Assembly (NCBI GenBank): GCA_937951895.1
Contig: CALFER010000089.1
Location: 1-18,447, forward strand
Origin: an uncultured bacterium
GTDB taxonomy: Bacteria; CSSED10-310; CALFER01
Length of the DNA: 18,447 nucleotides
Direction: 5' to 3'
Of the stretch, positions 6,435 through 13,929 are shown one piece after another. Positions within the stretch are counted from its first letter, which is position 1, and each line of letters starts with the position of its first letter. The translations under genes and the position numbers were made by a program. The notes under the pieces are model-generated. The model was not told the DNA's origin. It was given only the letters and a program-made list of their open reading frames with translations, and did no database searches.

Positions 6435-8478
6435 AATTGACGTTAAACCTCGACGATGCACCTCGTCTCATGTAGGCGACATCACGTTCACGTTCGATCT
6501 TTTCTTTAACTTCGTTTGCAAGATCCAACTTATCTTTGTCGTAACCTTGGATGATGATTTCGATAGTGCGGTTATCTTGGTATCCTGTGGCGTAATCGAG
6601 AAGATCCGTGATTTGATTTCCGATGTATGACCAGTCCATAAATCGTTCAAACAAATGTCCATTTCTCGGTCCGATCGACTCTGCTCCTTGGCCTATGTCC
6701 TTGCGTGATAAAATTTCCCGATCGATTCCAAGAGCCATGTATTGATCTGCGGTCCTCCAGTCTTCGCTATGGATTCCTCCCAATGATCGCCAGTCTCTGT
6801 TCAGACGGATCATTGTTTTCGTTCCTTGATATGCATGGTTTGCTAATTCAAAGTAAGAATTTGCAAGACCAAATACCCTGAGGAATGGAGCGGCCTTCCC
6901 CATGAACCTGGCTCCAAAGGATGCCGTTTCAGCGACCTGCCCTCCGGGTCTTAACATCGATGGAATATGACCGAACTCATCGGCCACTTCTGGTACAGCT
7001 TTGGCGACCGATTCGGTTGATTTGACTGCGACTTTTTCAGTAACCTCCACAGCCGGGCTTACGATTGATTTCCCAGCAGTCGCGGTTGCTTCTGATGCAG
7101 TTCCTGCTGCTCTCGGAAACCACTTCAGTGGATTGTATGTCCCGGTAGTGACTTTCCCGATGATTGTAGCGATTCCTCCTACAACAGCAGCCCCGGTCTT
7201 CCAGAGACCCCCAACGCCTGAGGCTACAGCTTTGGCTCCGTAGATGGCGATCAATGCTTCGGCAATTTTGAAGAAGGATTTTGCCACCATGGGATTCTGT
7301 TTGATGAATTCAGATGAAGCCGTGATCAAATCAGTCAAGGATTTTACTGTGTCTCGAATTCCGGAGTTCTCACTGAAAGCGTCTCCCAGTTCACTCACGG
7401 AGTTTTTCAGTCGGATATAGTCGTAGATCAGCGTGTCGGTTCTGTCGGAAGCACTTCTCTGGGCTATTCCATAATTGTTCGCTGCTTTGATTCCCTCAGC
7501 ATAACTGTTCCGGAGCGCAAGCAGTGTTCGTATTGATTTTGATCCGTACATATCGAACGCTTCTGTCAGTTTGTTTTGAACTCGGAGATCCTGGAGATTG
7601 CTGCCGACGCTTTTCTTGATCCTGTCAATGACTTGCAGGAGAGGGAGCATTTTCCCTCTCGAGTTTGTGAGTTTGATCCCCAGAACCTTTTCAGCATTCA
7701 GGATGTTCTCAAGAGCCCTATTCAGCGAGGTTCCGGCTTCCTGCCCTAGACCACCATGAAGCAAAGTCCCCATCGCTGGGATAATCTCTTCGAACTTCAT
7801 TCCCATCATGTTCGCTTTTGCGGCCACATCCACAAATTGAGAAGAAAGTTCAGGAAGCCACGTTTTGTAAACATTCACCGAGCTCACAAATGTATCGGCG
7901 AAGCGCCTATTTTTCTCCTCGATCGATCCTCCCATGCTCTTGAAGTAGTGAAGGTATGAGGTGGTGTACGCATCGGTCGCCTGTTTCACCGTTCCCATTG
8001 CTGCGATTGATGTAGTCCCAACCGCCTTGAATGCCGATGAGAGATCTTGGGTGGCAACCTCTGCTGATTTCAAATCCTTGAGAGCATCCATTGCTTCTTT
8101 TTTCGGAATCGGCATCCGATCAATTGAAAGGATCTGATACATTTCGTTTTTGATTTTGGCCAGATCCGCTACGCCCACTCCCAAGGATTTCAAATCAGCG
8201 TTTGCCTGCTCGGTGTCTTTCCCCAGACTCGCGATCCACGCAGTTCCCCCAGCGATGACTCCAGCCTTAACAAAATTGCGCGTGGCGGAAGCCATCATAT
8301 CCATCCCCCGGTTCCAATTGGCCCGGGCGATGAGCATTTTTTTGTCCAGGTCGGAAGCGACACCGTGGAGCTTTTCGAAGTCTTTTATGGCGGTCTGAAT
8401 AGAGCCATGGGTGTTATTCTTCATATCGAGAATGACACCCATCCCGAAGTTCTTATGTTGGCCTGGCATCCCGAACAT
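6424..8478 (-). CDS. Tail tape measure protein
   Basis: A 684-residue protein that sets tail length and is probably ejected through the tube. Residues about 160-265 match the TP901-type tape measure core: repeated Ala-rich helices, then MMGMKFEEIIPAMGTLLHGG and LGQEAGTSLNRALENI. Hydrophobic segments occur at about 69-85 (AGVIAGGTAWIASLG) and 402-442, which also fits membrane insertion on ejection; a Val/Ala/Glu/Lys-rich linker follows at about 470-500. The ATG at 8478 shares one base with the stop of the chaperone extension (TAATG), with AAGGAG 11 bases upstream; residues upstream in the same frame are a shadow. By the usual rule of about 1.5 angstrom per residue the tail would be roughly 100 nm. 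The gene is shorter than in many large myoviruses. Confidence 0.9.
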   Translation of the reverse strand: MFGMPGQHKNFGMGVILDMKNNTHGSIQTAIKDFEKLHGVASDLDKKMLIARANWNRGMDMMASATRNFVKAGVIAGGTAWIASLGKDTEQANADLKSLGVGVADLAKIKNEMYQILSIDRMPIPKKEAMDALKDLKSAEVATQDLSSAFKAVGTTSIAAMGTVKQATDAYTTSYLHYFKSMGGSIEEKNRRFADTFVSSVNVYKTWLPELSSQFVDVAAKANMMGMKFEEIIPAMGTLLHGGLGQEAGTSLNRALENILNAEKVLGIKLTNSRGKMLPLLQVIDRIKKSVGSNLQDLRVQNKLTEAFDMYGSKSIRTLLALRNSYAEGIKAANNYGIAQRSASDRTDTLIYDYIRLKNSVSELGDAFSENSGIRDTVKSLTDLITASSEFIKQNPMVAKSFFKIAEALIAIYGAKAVASGVGGLWKTGAAVVGGIATIIGKVTTGTYNPLKWFPRAAGTASEATATAGKSIVSPAVEVTEKVAVKSTESVAKAVPEVADEFGHIPSMLRPGGQVAETASFGARFMGKAAPFLRVFGLANSYFELANHAYQGTKTMIRLNRDWRSLGGIHSEDWRTADQYMALGIDREILSRKDIGQGAESIGPRNGHLFERFMDWSYIGNQITDLLDYATGYQDNRTIEIIIQGYDKDKLDLANEVKEKIERERDVAYMRRGASSRFNVNYAR

Positions 8479-8639
8479 TACTTCTTGTGCTCCTTCTTCA
8501 CCCAGTGCGCGATACCCTCGATCGCCTGATCCCAACGGTTGATCGGGATCGAACCCGAATCACTCATACTGAATCGACCGTATCGACCCATAAACCCGAC
8601 GAACTGCCAATAGCTGTTCTCGTCGGGTATGAGAGTCAT
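8478..8639 (-). CDS. Tail assembly chaperone extension (-1 frame product, E'/T-like)
   Basis: A 53-residue reading frame (MTLIPDENSYWQFVGFMGRY to HWVKKEHKK) that overlaps the end of the chaperone gene in the -1 frame. Its only start-like codon, an ATG at 8639, lies in an ATGA overlap and has no ribosome site in front of it, so independent initiation looks poor. The slippery heptamer at 8639-8645 would join it to the 240-residue upstream protein, giving a product of 293 residues, as with lambda G/GT and P2 E/E'. The sequence has a Trp-rich helix (RWDQAIEGIAHWVKK), the kind of C-terminal extension thought to recruit tube subunits to the tape measure. It lies between tube and tape measure genes, the normal place for this pair. 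Confidence 0.75.
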   Translation of the reverse strand: MTLIPDENSYWQFVGFMGRYGRFSMSDSGSIPINRWDQAIEGIAHWVKKEHKK

Positions 8640-8645
8640 AAAAAA
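8594..8645 (-). promoter_or_regulatory. Programmed -1 frameshift site: slippery TTTTTTA plus downstream stem-loop
   Basis: Read on the minus strand, the zero frame is GAT TTT TTA TGA, so the heptamer T TTT TTA (8639-8645) fits the X-XXY-YYZ rule exactly in frame, immediately before the zero-frame stop. Ten bases further on, ACCCGACGA (8628-8620) pairs perfectly with TCGTCGGGT (8602-8594), giving a 9-bp stem with a 17-nt loop that can pair further internally. Slipping back one base continues into the 53-residue extension. The spacer is slightly longer than the usual 5-9 bases, so the stimulatory role of the stem is inferred; the heptamer itself is unambiguous. Confidence 0.8.
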
Positions 8646-9358
8646 TCCACGATGTTCAGCACCCCCTCCGCAGGCAGCGGACACTGATTGCAGTTTCCAC
8701 GGATTGTCAGATCGAGAACCTGTTTCGAGATGATGGCTGCGGTGATCTTCTTCCGACTCGGGGCCGGAAGTTTGAAGATGTGGCCGAGTGCGAGAGTGAA
8801 GTCTGGATGCTCCGGTGCCTTGCAGGTCATGGCGATCCTGCGAAGCATGCCCTCGTTATGCCGTTCTTCCTTTGAGTATCCCTGAAGGGATTCTTCTTGT
8901 TCCATCGATGCGATCTCACCATCGATGCGCGTGATGATCTTCCCAGGTTCCGGCTCAAAGGGACTGATCGAAACGGAGAAGTCCTTCGAGACATCGTCGG
9001 CGATCTTGAATTCAGCGAGCGAGACTTTGACCTGGGACACATGGCCACGCAGGCAGATGCATGGCTGCATCACCGATTCCTCTTCCGGCCAGTTCGGTGC
9101 GACAAGCTTGATCAGTGCGAATTGACCATCCGGAAACTTCACCGTCCGCCAGAACCGCTCGGCGACGTCCCTCTCGACCCGGTTACCACCGATCGACCTG
9201 GTGGACGATGCGAGGAGTTCCTTGATGAACGTCACCGGTGATTCACGGTACTGGTCGAGCAAAAGGATGGCGTTGGAAGCGGGAGGCTCCAGTTCCACCT
9301 CCCGCACAACCTTACCGTTGATTTGACCGCCCCAGACAAGTGTGTGTTTTACGATCAT
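8636..9358 (-). CDS. Tail assembly chaperone (G/E-like), short form
   Basis: A 240-residue protein starting MIVKHTLVWGGQINGKVV, with a GAGGTGAT ribosome site just upstream and a gap of 8 nt after the tail tube stop. I do not recognise it at sequence level; the call rests on position between tube and tape measure, and on the in-frame slippery heptamer at its 3' end leading into a short -1 frame. Known chaperones of this type bind the tape measure and control tube polymerisation and are absent from the virion. It contains Glu/Lys-rich helices at about 150-180 and a C-terminal CNQC (223-226), plus Cys100 and Cys102, so a metal-binding patch is conceivable. At 240 residues it is longer than lambda gpG (about 140), so an additional domain is likely. 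Confidence 0.72.
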   Translation of the reverse strand: MIVKHTLVWGGQINGKVVREVELEPPASNAILLLDQYRESPVTFIKELLASSTRSIGGNRVERDVAERFWRTVKFPDGQFALIKLVAPNWPEEESVMQPCICLRGHVSQVKVSLAEFKIADDVSKDFSVSISPFEPEPGKIITRIDGEIASMEQEESLQGYSKEERHNEGMLRRIAMTCKAPEHPDFTLALGHIFKLPAPSRKKITAAIISKQVLDLTIRGNCNQCPLPAEGVLNIVDFL

Positions 9359-9366
9359 TCATCACC

Positions 9367-9777
9367 TCATGAGATCGAGACGATTTTGCAGGCCACCCGA
9401 TAGGTTGAGCCGTGCTTGTCCTCGGTCTTGCGATCGAGGTCGTCCAGGTTGATTGCTGCCGGCAGCATGTCCGAGAAAAGGATCGTCCTTGTTGGGATCT
9501 TGCTCTGGTCGAGAATGAGAATTGTCCCCGCCATACGTGGAGGATCCATAAGACTGTGCCACGCAAAGAAATCCGCGCATGATGGGTTGCATCCGTGGAT
9601 CTCGAGTGTCGTCATTTTGTTCGGTCCGATGAGAGGAGTGATGTCTCCCTCTGCGTCGGCATGCTCGATAATCCCACGCTCTTTTGAAATCCCGGAGATT
9701 TTGTCGCATTCAACCAGATTGATACCGGCAATCTCGATGATGAACTTGTATGCTCTTGGATACTTGTCGCCAATCAT
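9367..9777 (-). CDS. Tail tube protein
   Basis: A 136-residue inner tube protein. It has the size and beta pattern of gp19/FII-type tube subunits: an N-terminal YKFIIEIAGINLVECDKISG hairpin, an acidic loop, then MTTLEIHGC and a helix ADFFAWHSLM, followed by AGTILILDQ and a closing strand pair ending TYRVACKIVSIS. Hexameric rings of such proteins stack to form the channel inside the sheath. It lies 12 nt downstream of the sheath gene and just upstream of the chaperone pair, the canonical order. The ATG at 9777 is preceded by GGGAGGTG with a 4-nt spacer, one of the strongest ribosome sites in the window, as expected for an abundant virion protein. Confidence 0.87.
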   Translation of the reverse strand: MIGDKYPRAYKFIIEIAGINLVECDKISGISKERGIIEHADAEGDITPLIGPNKMTTLEIHGCNPSCADFFAWHSLMDPPRMAGTILILDQSKIPTRTILFSDMLPAAINLDDLDRKTEDKHGSTYRVACKIVSIS

Positions 9778-9789
9778 GGAGCACCTCCC

Positions 9790-11355
9790 TTACACCGCTG
9801 CCGAGCTGCCGGAGTGGTGCGAATAACGGTGGATGATCTCCTGGATTGCCGGAGACCAGAACGTTGACCAGAACGAATAGAGTTTCCCGGCCATCCAGTC
9901 GGTGGAGCCGACCGTATTCTGGCCGAGGACGTCGACCTTCACGGCGTCGTCGAACGCATCGACCGAGAAGGCCTCGGGATGCTGGGTGAAGATGTTCCGG
10001 AAAAACTCGGTGATGTTTCGCTCGAGCATCCTGCAGCGTGACAGGGTGAGCGGCCGATGGAGCATCGCCTGCGTTGCCAGGTTGATGCTGTGGATTGCGA
10101 AGTTATCCAGTCGCCGGATCTGCTCGTCGGCGAAGTCCGGGTTGCTGGACAGCGTTCGGTGACCCCAGACCATCAATTCGAGATCGGAGCGGATGACCTG
10201 AATGCCGATCGGATCGAGGAGTTCGCTGTCTGCCTCGTCGGTGTCCCGTTCGAGTTCGCCCACAACACCGCGGAGATCACCGTATTCGAACCCCGCTGCG
10301 GCCTGGTGAATCCAGTCGCGGCCGATCGCTGCGGCGAGCAAACCCACCTTCAGCCCTTCAGGACTGATCCGGGTCTTCGGCGAGGTGCTCATGAGCTGTT
10401 TCGGGGTGTAGTGCGGCCAGACCATGAGTTGACCACCGATCGAGTCACCGAACGCCGCCGATGCACTGTAATCCCCGGTTCCATTCCGGTAGTCCCGGGC
10501 ATCCTCACGGTTGAGGCCTGCGGGTGTGGCGAGCACCGGGATCATGTAATTGTCGACTGCGAAATCGGCCATCGACTGGGCGAGCGTCGGGTCGTCGAAT
10601 GTGCGCGGGCAGAACAGGTATTCAGGCTTCTGCAGCGTGGAGACATACGGCTTGAACAGATACCAGCCGGTGCGTCCCTTCGCGGATTCGGCACCCTCGA
10701 AATCGGCATCGACCAGACCCGTGAGACCGTCGCTGCCTCCCGCGAGTGCGGTGGCTGTTGCTGCAACCGGGATGGTCTCCCGCCCCAGATCCGTGACACC
10801 CCAGTCACGGGACGAACCGACTGCACGACCGACATAGTTCGGGCTGTCCGGATCGGTGTTCACGTTCCGGACGGCGTCGACCAGGACATCGTCATCGTAG
10901 ATCTCGATGTCGAAGAGGCTGGTCGAGTCCGCGGACCCGGCAGTGATCTTCGCGCTCAGCGGGCTGTCCCGGTGGCTGCGGTCGTAGATCGTGATGGTGT
11001 TGGTGCCATCCGAATCCGGGAAGGAAACCGAGCCCTGGGCTGCCGTCAGTGTCGTCGGATCGGACGGATCCGTGTAGTGCGCAGTCTTGACCACCAACAG
11101 AGTCAAATGGCATCGGCCGTTCACGGTGGCGACTTCCAACGCGTTGAGGGCGTTGTAATAGTCATTCTCGTATCCGGCCTTCGGTGCGCTGCCGAGTTTG
11201 TTCCTGAAGTCAGCGGGGTTCATGCAGGTGTAAACCTCGCCGACCTCGCCCTTATCGAACACACCAACCATGGCGGCGATGCCGAGCACGACTCCCTGAA
11301 TCCTGCTGGCCCCGTCGCTGGCCTGGTATTGATGCGATACTCTTGGTGCTCCCAT
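9790..11355 (-). CDS. Tail sheath protein
   Basis: A 521-residue contractile sheath subunit. The N-terminal segment (GVVLGIAAMVGVFDKGEVGE, then a MNPADFRNKLGS motif) matches the start of Phage_sheath proteins. The C-terminal domain shows MVWGHRTLSSNP, then RRLDNFAIHSINLATQAMLH, the conserved G-x-R-T and helical region that form the inner core of the sheath; SFWSTFWSPAIQEI is near the C-terminus. The middle (about 90-250) is a variable, surface-exposed domain with many Asp/Ser/Thr residues. An AAGGAGG site (11362-11368) lies six bases before the ATG. Length is at the longer end for the family because of the insertion domain. This gene establishes myovirus morphology. Confidence 0.95.
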   Translation of the reverse strand: MGAPRVSHQYQASDGASRIQGVVLGIAAMVGVFDKGEVGEVYTCMNPADFRNKLGSAPKAGYENDYYNALNALEVATVNGRCHLTLLVVKTAHYTDPSDPTTLTAAQGSVSFPDSDGTNTITIYDRSHRDSPLSAKITAGSADSTSLFDIEIYDDDVLVDAVRNVNTDPDSPNYVGRAVGSSRDWGVTDLGRETIPVAATATALAGGSDGLTGLVDADFEGAESAKGRTGWYLFKPYVSTLQKPEYLFCPRTFDDPTLAQSMADFAVDNYMIPVLATPAGLNREDARDYRNGTGDYSASAAFGDSIGGQLMVWPHYTPKQLMSTSPKTRISPEGLKVGLLAAAIGRDWIHQAAAGFEYGDLRGVVGELERDTDEADSELLDPIGIQVIRSDLELMVWGHRTLSSNPDFADEQIRRLDNFAIHSINLATQAMLHRPLTLSRCRMLERNITEFFRNIFTQHPEAFSVDAFDDAVKVDVLGQNTVGSTDWMAGKLYSFWSTFWSPAIQEIIHRYSHHSGSSAAV

Positions 11356-11366
11356 TGCAAACCTCC

Positions 11367-12023
11367 TTACAAATCAAGGTTTTTGACGTAGTCGTATAGT
11401 GAGTCATCCTCATCGGTGCCGGAAGCACCCCGCCGGATGATGCGTTCATTGATCAGTGGCACGTCGACCGGTTCAGCGGTCGGCCACTTCCACGCCTCGA
11501 ACGAGTAACTGAAGATCACACGACCCTCGAACTCGTTTCCTTTGCCGTCGCTCATGTGCTGTGTATCCACCAGATGGAGATGGCAGGGCCATGTAATTGA
11601 TCGGCCGGCGACGTCATACGTGACATCGATATCCTGTGCCTGGCCGAACAGTTCAGCCATCGCTTCGATCATGGTCAATTCGTCGTGCTGGCGTGCGGAA
11701 AGCAATTCGATCTGGAAATACAGCAGCCACGGTTCCGGCGCGTCGACTGCTGGGATGATGTCCACTGCGGTCGTGTCGAACAACTCGCCGTCGATGAGCT
11801 GGTTTCCGTCGATGTCGATCTGCCCTGGGAACAGCCGCCCCGGATCGAACCGCATGTCATACATCTCGATCGTGATCTTCGGGATCTCCAACTGCTCAAT
11901 CGGTTTCGGTTGCGCAGGCCGGACAAGTTTGGATGGTTTCGCACCGGTCACGAGGTTGTCGTATCCCCGGATCTCGATAGTGTTGAGCGGGGCATGCAGA
12001 GCGGTAAGGGCCTCACGCAACAT
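11367..12023 (-). CDS. Probable tail terminator / tail completion protein
   Basis: A 218-residue protein, starting MLREALTALHAPLNTIEIRG. The ATG at 12023 has GGAGG nine bases upstream and overlaps the previous stop by 11 nt; nine further codons upstream in frame belong to the neighbour's shadow. The call is from position: directly before the sheath and after the HK97 gp10-like neck protein is where the tail terminator normally stands. Sequence supports a mixed alpha/beta fold with MIEAMAELFGQAQDIDVTY, then a beta segment GRSITWPCHLHLVDTQHM and a WKWP motif. Terminators cap the tube and sheath and dock to the head. I recognise no diagnostic motif, so a different neck role cannot be excluded. 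Confidence 0.6.
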   Translation of the reverse strand: MLREALTALHAPLNTIEIRGYDNLVTGAKPSKLVRPAQPKPIEQLEIPKITIEMYDMRFDPGRLFPGQIDIDGNQLIDGELFDTTAVDIIPAVDAPEPWLLYFQIELLSARQHDELTMIEAMAELFGQAQDIDVTYDVAGRSITWPCHLHLVDTQHMSDGKGNEFEGRVIFSYSFEAWKWPTAEPVDVPLINERIIRRGASGTDEDDSLYDYVKNLDL

Positions 12024-12669
12024 CGCGGTAGACCTCCTTCGACACTGCATCCGCCCACATCTTCTGGGCTATCGGCGCGAACCGTTCGTAAGCCTTCCGC
12101 ATTGCAGGCCTCGGTTTGATCACAGGCATCATCTTCACAAGTAAAAACTGAGAATCTGCCTTCTCATCGATCAGCACACCGTGCGATCCGTTGCGGGCGA
12201 TGATGGGAGTCAGTTTGCCCGGGTATTTCCGGGGACTTCCTGCACGGCTCGCATCGCGCGTGAGGGGGATGGAGAGGAACGGATGCCCCTTCGGTTTGAT
12301 CGGCCCCCTCGTCCCGTATTCCATGATCTCTGCGATGGAGATCAGTGCCATCTGGTAACCGCCTGAATCATCCCGGCGCTTGGCGTTCTTATGGATGCCG
12401 ACGAACCAGACATTGTTCTGCATGCGTTGGGCTTTGATCGAGTTGATCAGATCGCCGTGATCAACGAGAGGCTTGGACGATTTCTTGACTGCTTTCGTGA
12501 GCGGCGCATTGGGTGCCAGGCCGAAATCGTTTCTCTTGATCCCCTGAACCCATGCTTTCTCAAATGCCTTGGCGATCTTGCCAGTCTCGGTCATGATCGC
12601 CTTCTCGAGACGCTGTTCGAGTGTGCTGATTTGTCTCTGAAATTTGTCCCAGTCGCCAACGAGCGTCAT
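12013..12669 (-). CDS. Neck / tail completion protein, HK97 gp10 or virion-morphogenesis-like
   Basis: A 218-residue protein with an N-terminal coiled helix (WDKFQRQISTLEQRLEKAIM) followed by basic segments, LVDHGDLINSIKAQRM, WFVGIHKNAKRR, IAEIMEYGTRG and GHPFLSIPLT, then a C-terminal helix RPAMRKAYERFAPIAQKMW. The pattern of long N-terminal helix, L-x-D-x-G-x-L-x-x-S and E-Y/F-G-T is characteristic of gp10-like / virion morphogenesis (P2 gpS-related) neck proteins that finish the head-tail joint. It starts in an ATGA overlap with the upstream gene and overlaps the probable terminator by 11 nt. It is strongly basic, unlike the acidic tail proteins around it. Confidence 0.75.
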   Translation of the reverse strand: MTLVGDWDKFQRQISTLEQRLEKAIMTETGKIAKAFEKAWVQGIKRNDFGLAPNAPLTKAVKKSSKPLVDHGDLINSIKAQRMQNNVWFVGIHKNAKRRDDSGGYQMALISIAEIMEYGTRGPIKPKGHPFLSIPLTRDASRAGSPRKYPGKLTPIIARNGSHGVLIDEKADSQFLLVKMMPVIKPRPAMRKAYERFAPIAQKMWADAVSKEVYRDVA

Positions 12670-13079
12670 CGTTCGATCCTCTTGGCCCCGATCGTGAGCC
12701 AGGTGAACGTGTCACCGTTCCAGCCGGTCAATTTCCCCTTCAGTACAGTGCAGACAACGCCACGGATTAGGATTCGATCCGATGAGAGGGAATCGAGAAC
12801 TGCGGGATCGGTTGCATCCAGACCGGTTGCGTTCCGGAATTCCTTGACCGTGACGATGCCGGTGTAATCGGCACCGATCGACTCCCCCCACGACTTGATC
12901 TCCGCAGACTGCTTCATCTCGTTCACCCCGCAGGTGAACGGAATCTCCGAGTAATCCGGATCCGTTTCGGGTTCCGGAATCGGATCGTCAGCAGTCGCCG
13001 GTTGATGCCGATACAGAACAACAGGCTCGGTCAGCAGATTTTCCTGCATGAAATCAGCGACAGGGGAGAGGTCAAACAT
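12666..13079 (-). CDS. Head closure / stopper-like protein
   Basis: A 137-residue protein starting MFDLSPVADFMQENLLTEPV. The ATG at 13079 shares one base with the preceding stop (TGATG), with GGAGG nine bases upstream. The sequence is a small beta-barrel type: VVLYRHQPAT, a Pro/Asp-rich loop, SEIPFTCGVNEM, then SDRILIRGVVCTVLKGKL and FTWLTIGAKRIER. Short beta-rich proteins in this place, between adaptor and gp10-like protein, are usually stopper or head-completion proteins (SPP1 gp16-type role). I cannot name the family from motifs; the function is inferred from order and size. Confidence 0.6.
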   Translation of the reverse strand: MFDLSPVADFMQENLLTEPVVLYRHQPATADDPIPEPETDPDYSEIPFTCGVNEMKQSAEIKSWGESIGADYTGIVTVKEFRNATGLDATDPAVLDSLSSDRILIRGVVCTVLKGKLTGWNGDTFTWLTIGAKRIER

Positions 13080-13723
13080 CAGACGACACCTCCGCAGGAC
13101 TGCCACCGATACCGCCGGACGATCTCGTCGGCGAAGTCGTCGCCTGTCGTTTCGGACATCTCTGCAGTGCTCATCTGAACAGCAGGAGAATTGAACTCCA
13201 CCTCGACACCATCAGGATGTTTTAAGCGTTTGATGGCCTGCGAGTCGTAAACGATCGATGATGCGGATTTCCGTTTACCGTAAGGCTTCCCGGTGATCTC
13301 CAGGACGACGAGGCGATAGACTGCCTCCTTCACATCATCCGGTGTCTCAGCCCATCCCCAGACGCCATCGATCACGACCTGGTAGCAGTCCCATACCGCG
13401 GCCTTCATCCGGATCTTCGTGATGAGGTTTCCGATACTGCGTTCGCGGTAGAAAATGAGATCCGCGATGTCCTCGTCATAATCATCAAGGGTGATCGATT
13501 CGGCACTGCGGAGCGGATACTGGGTCTTGCCAGCGAGGAAAAGCGTGGGTGATCGCACACCGTCGACGTATTCTGCACTCGTGGAATCGCCCCAGTCGTG
13601 CCCGACCCGATTGCACAGGTCGTAAGACACGCGCGTGATGGCATCCTCCAGGGAGGTGCTATCGGCGACCAGACCCTCTGTGTCCCTGGCGGTGATCCAT
13701 TCGACGGTGACGAGAGCTCGCAT
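13079..13723 (-). CDS. Head-tail adaptor (connector) protein, gp6-like
   Basis: A 214-residue, mainly helical protein. An N-terminal part carries SLEDAITRVSYDLCNRVGHDW, a beta section follows with GVRSPTLFLAGKTQYPLRSA, YDEDIADLIFYRE and a W-D-C-Y strand, then the helix PDDVKEAVYRLVVLEITGKP (about 128-147), typical of HK97 gp6 / SPP1 gp15 adaptors that form a ring under the portal. The stop overlaps the next gene by one base. The start ATG at 13723 overlaps the stop of the small membrane protein as TAATG, so it relies on coupling. The portal itself is not in this window. Confidence 0.68.
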   Translation of the reverse strand: MRALVTVEWITARDTEGLVADSTSLEDAITRVSYDLCNRVGHDWGDSTSAEYVDGVRSPTLFLAGKTQYPLRSAESITLDDYDEDIADLIFYRERSIGNLITKIRMKAAVWDCYQVVIDGVWGWAETPDDVKEAVYRLVVLEITGKPYGKRKSASSIVYDSQAIKRLKHPDGVEVEFNSPAVQMSTAEMSETTGDDFADEIVRRYRWQSCGGVV

Positions 13724-13929
13724 TACAGACCTCGCCTCGGTGCACCGAACTCGCTGTTGCGGGTTTCATAGTACCGGCGCTTTCGCTCGGTCTCCCGTTG
13801 GATGAATTCCTCGCGCTGTTGGACGATCTTTCGCATGAGGCGCAGCTCCGCGTGAATGCCGATCAGGTACAACAGCATTCCGGCAATGCATCCCAACATT
13901 CCCGCGAGCACGATAGTTGTCAGTGACAT
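13723..13929 (-). CDS. Small single-pass membrane protein with basic cytoplasmic-type tail
   Basis: A 68-residue protein. Residues about 4-25 form one hydrophobic membrane segment (TIVLAGMLGCIAGMLLYLIG), followed by a highly charged helix rich in Arg/Glu/Gln (LRLMRKIVQQREEFIQRETE) and an Arg-rich tail. It has an excellent AAGGAGG site five bases before ATG at 13929, so it is a real gene despite its size. It overlaps the upstream GT9 gene by 10 nt and the adaptor gene by TAATG. I recognise no family. The charge arrangement (hydrophobic N-terminus then coiled helix) fits a small membrane-anchored adaptor, an inner spanin-like subunit, or a partner of the glycosyltransferases; these are guesses and none is shown by motif. 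Confidence 0.75.
   Translation of the reverse strand: MSLTTIVLAGMLGCIAGMLLYLIGIHAELRLMRKIVQQREEFIQRETERKRRYYETRNSEFGAPRRGL

Noticed and set aside
10057..11391. Plus-strand open frame of 444 codons opposite the tail sheath gene
   Set aside because: It is fully antisense to a certain sheath gene, has no ribosome site, and its Arg/Val/Asp/Gly-rich translation shows no domain. It arises because the sheath gene rarely uses codons whose complement is a stop.
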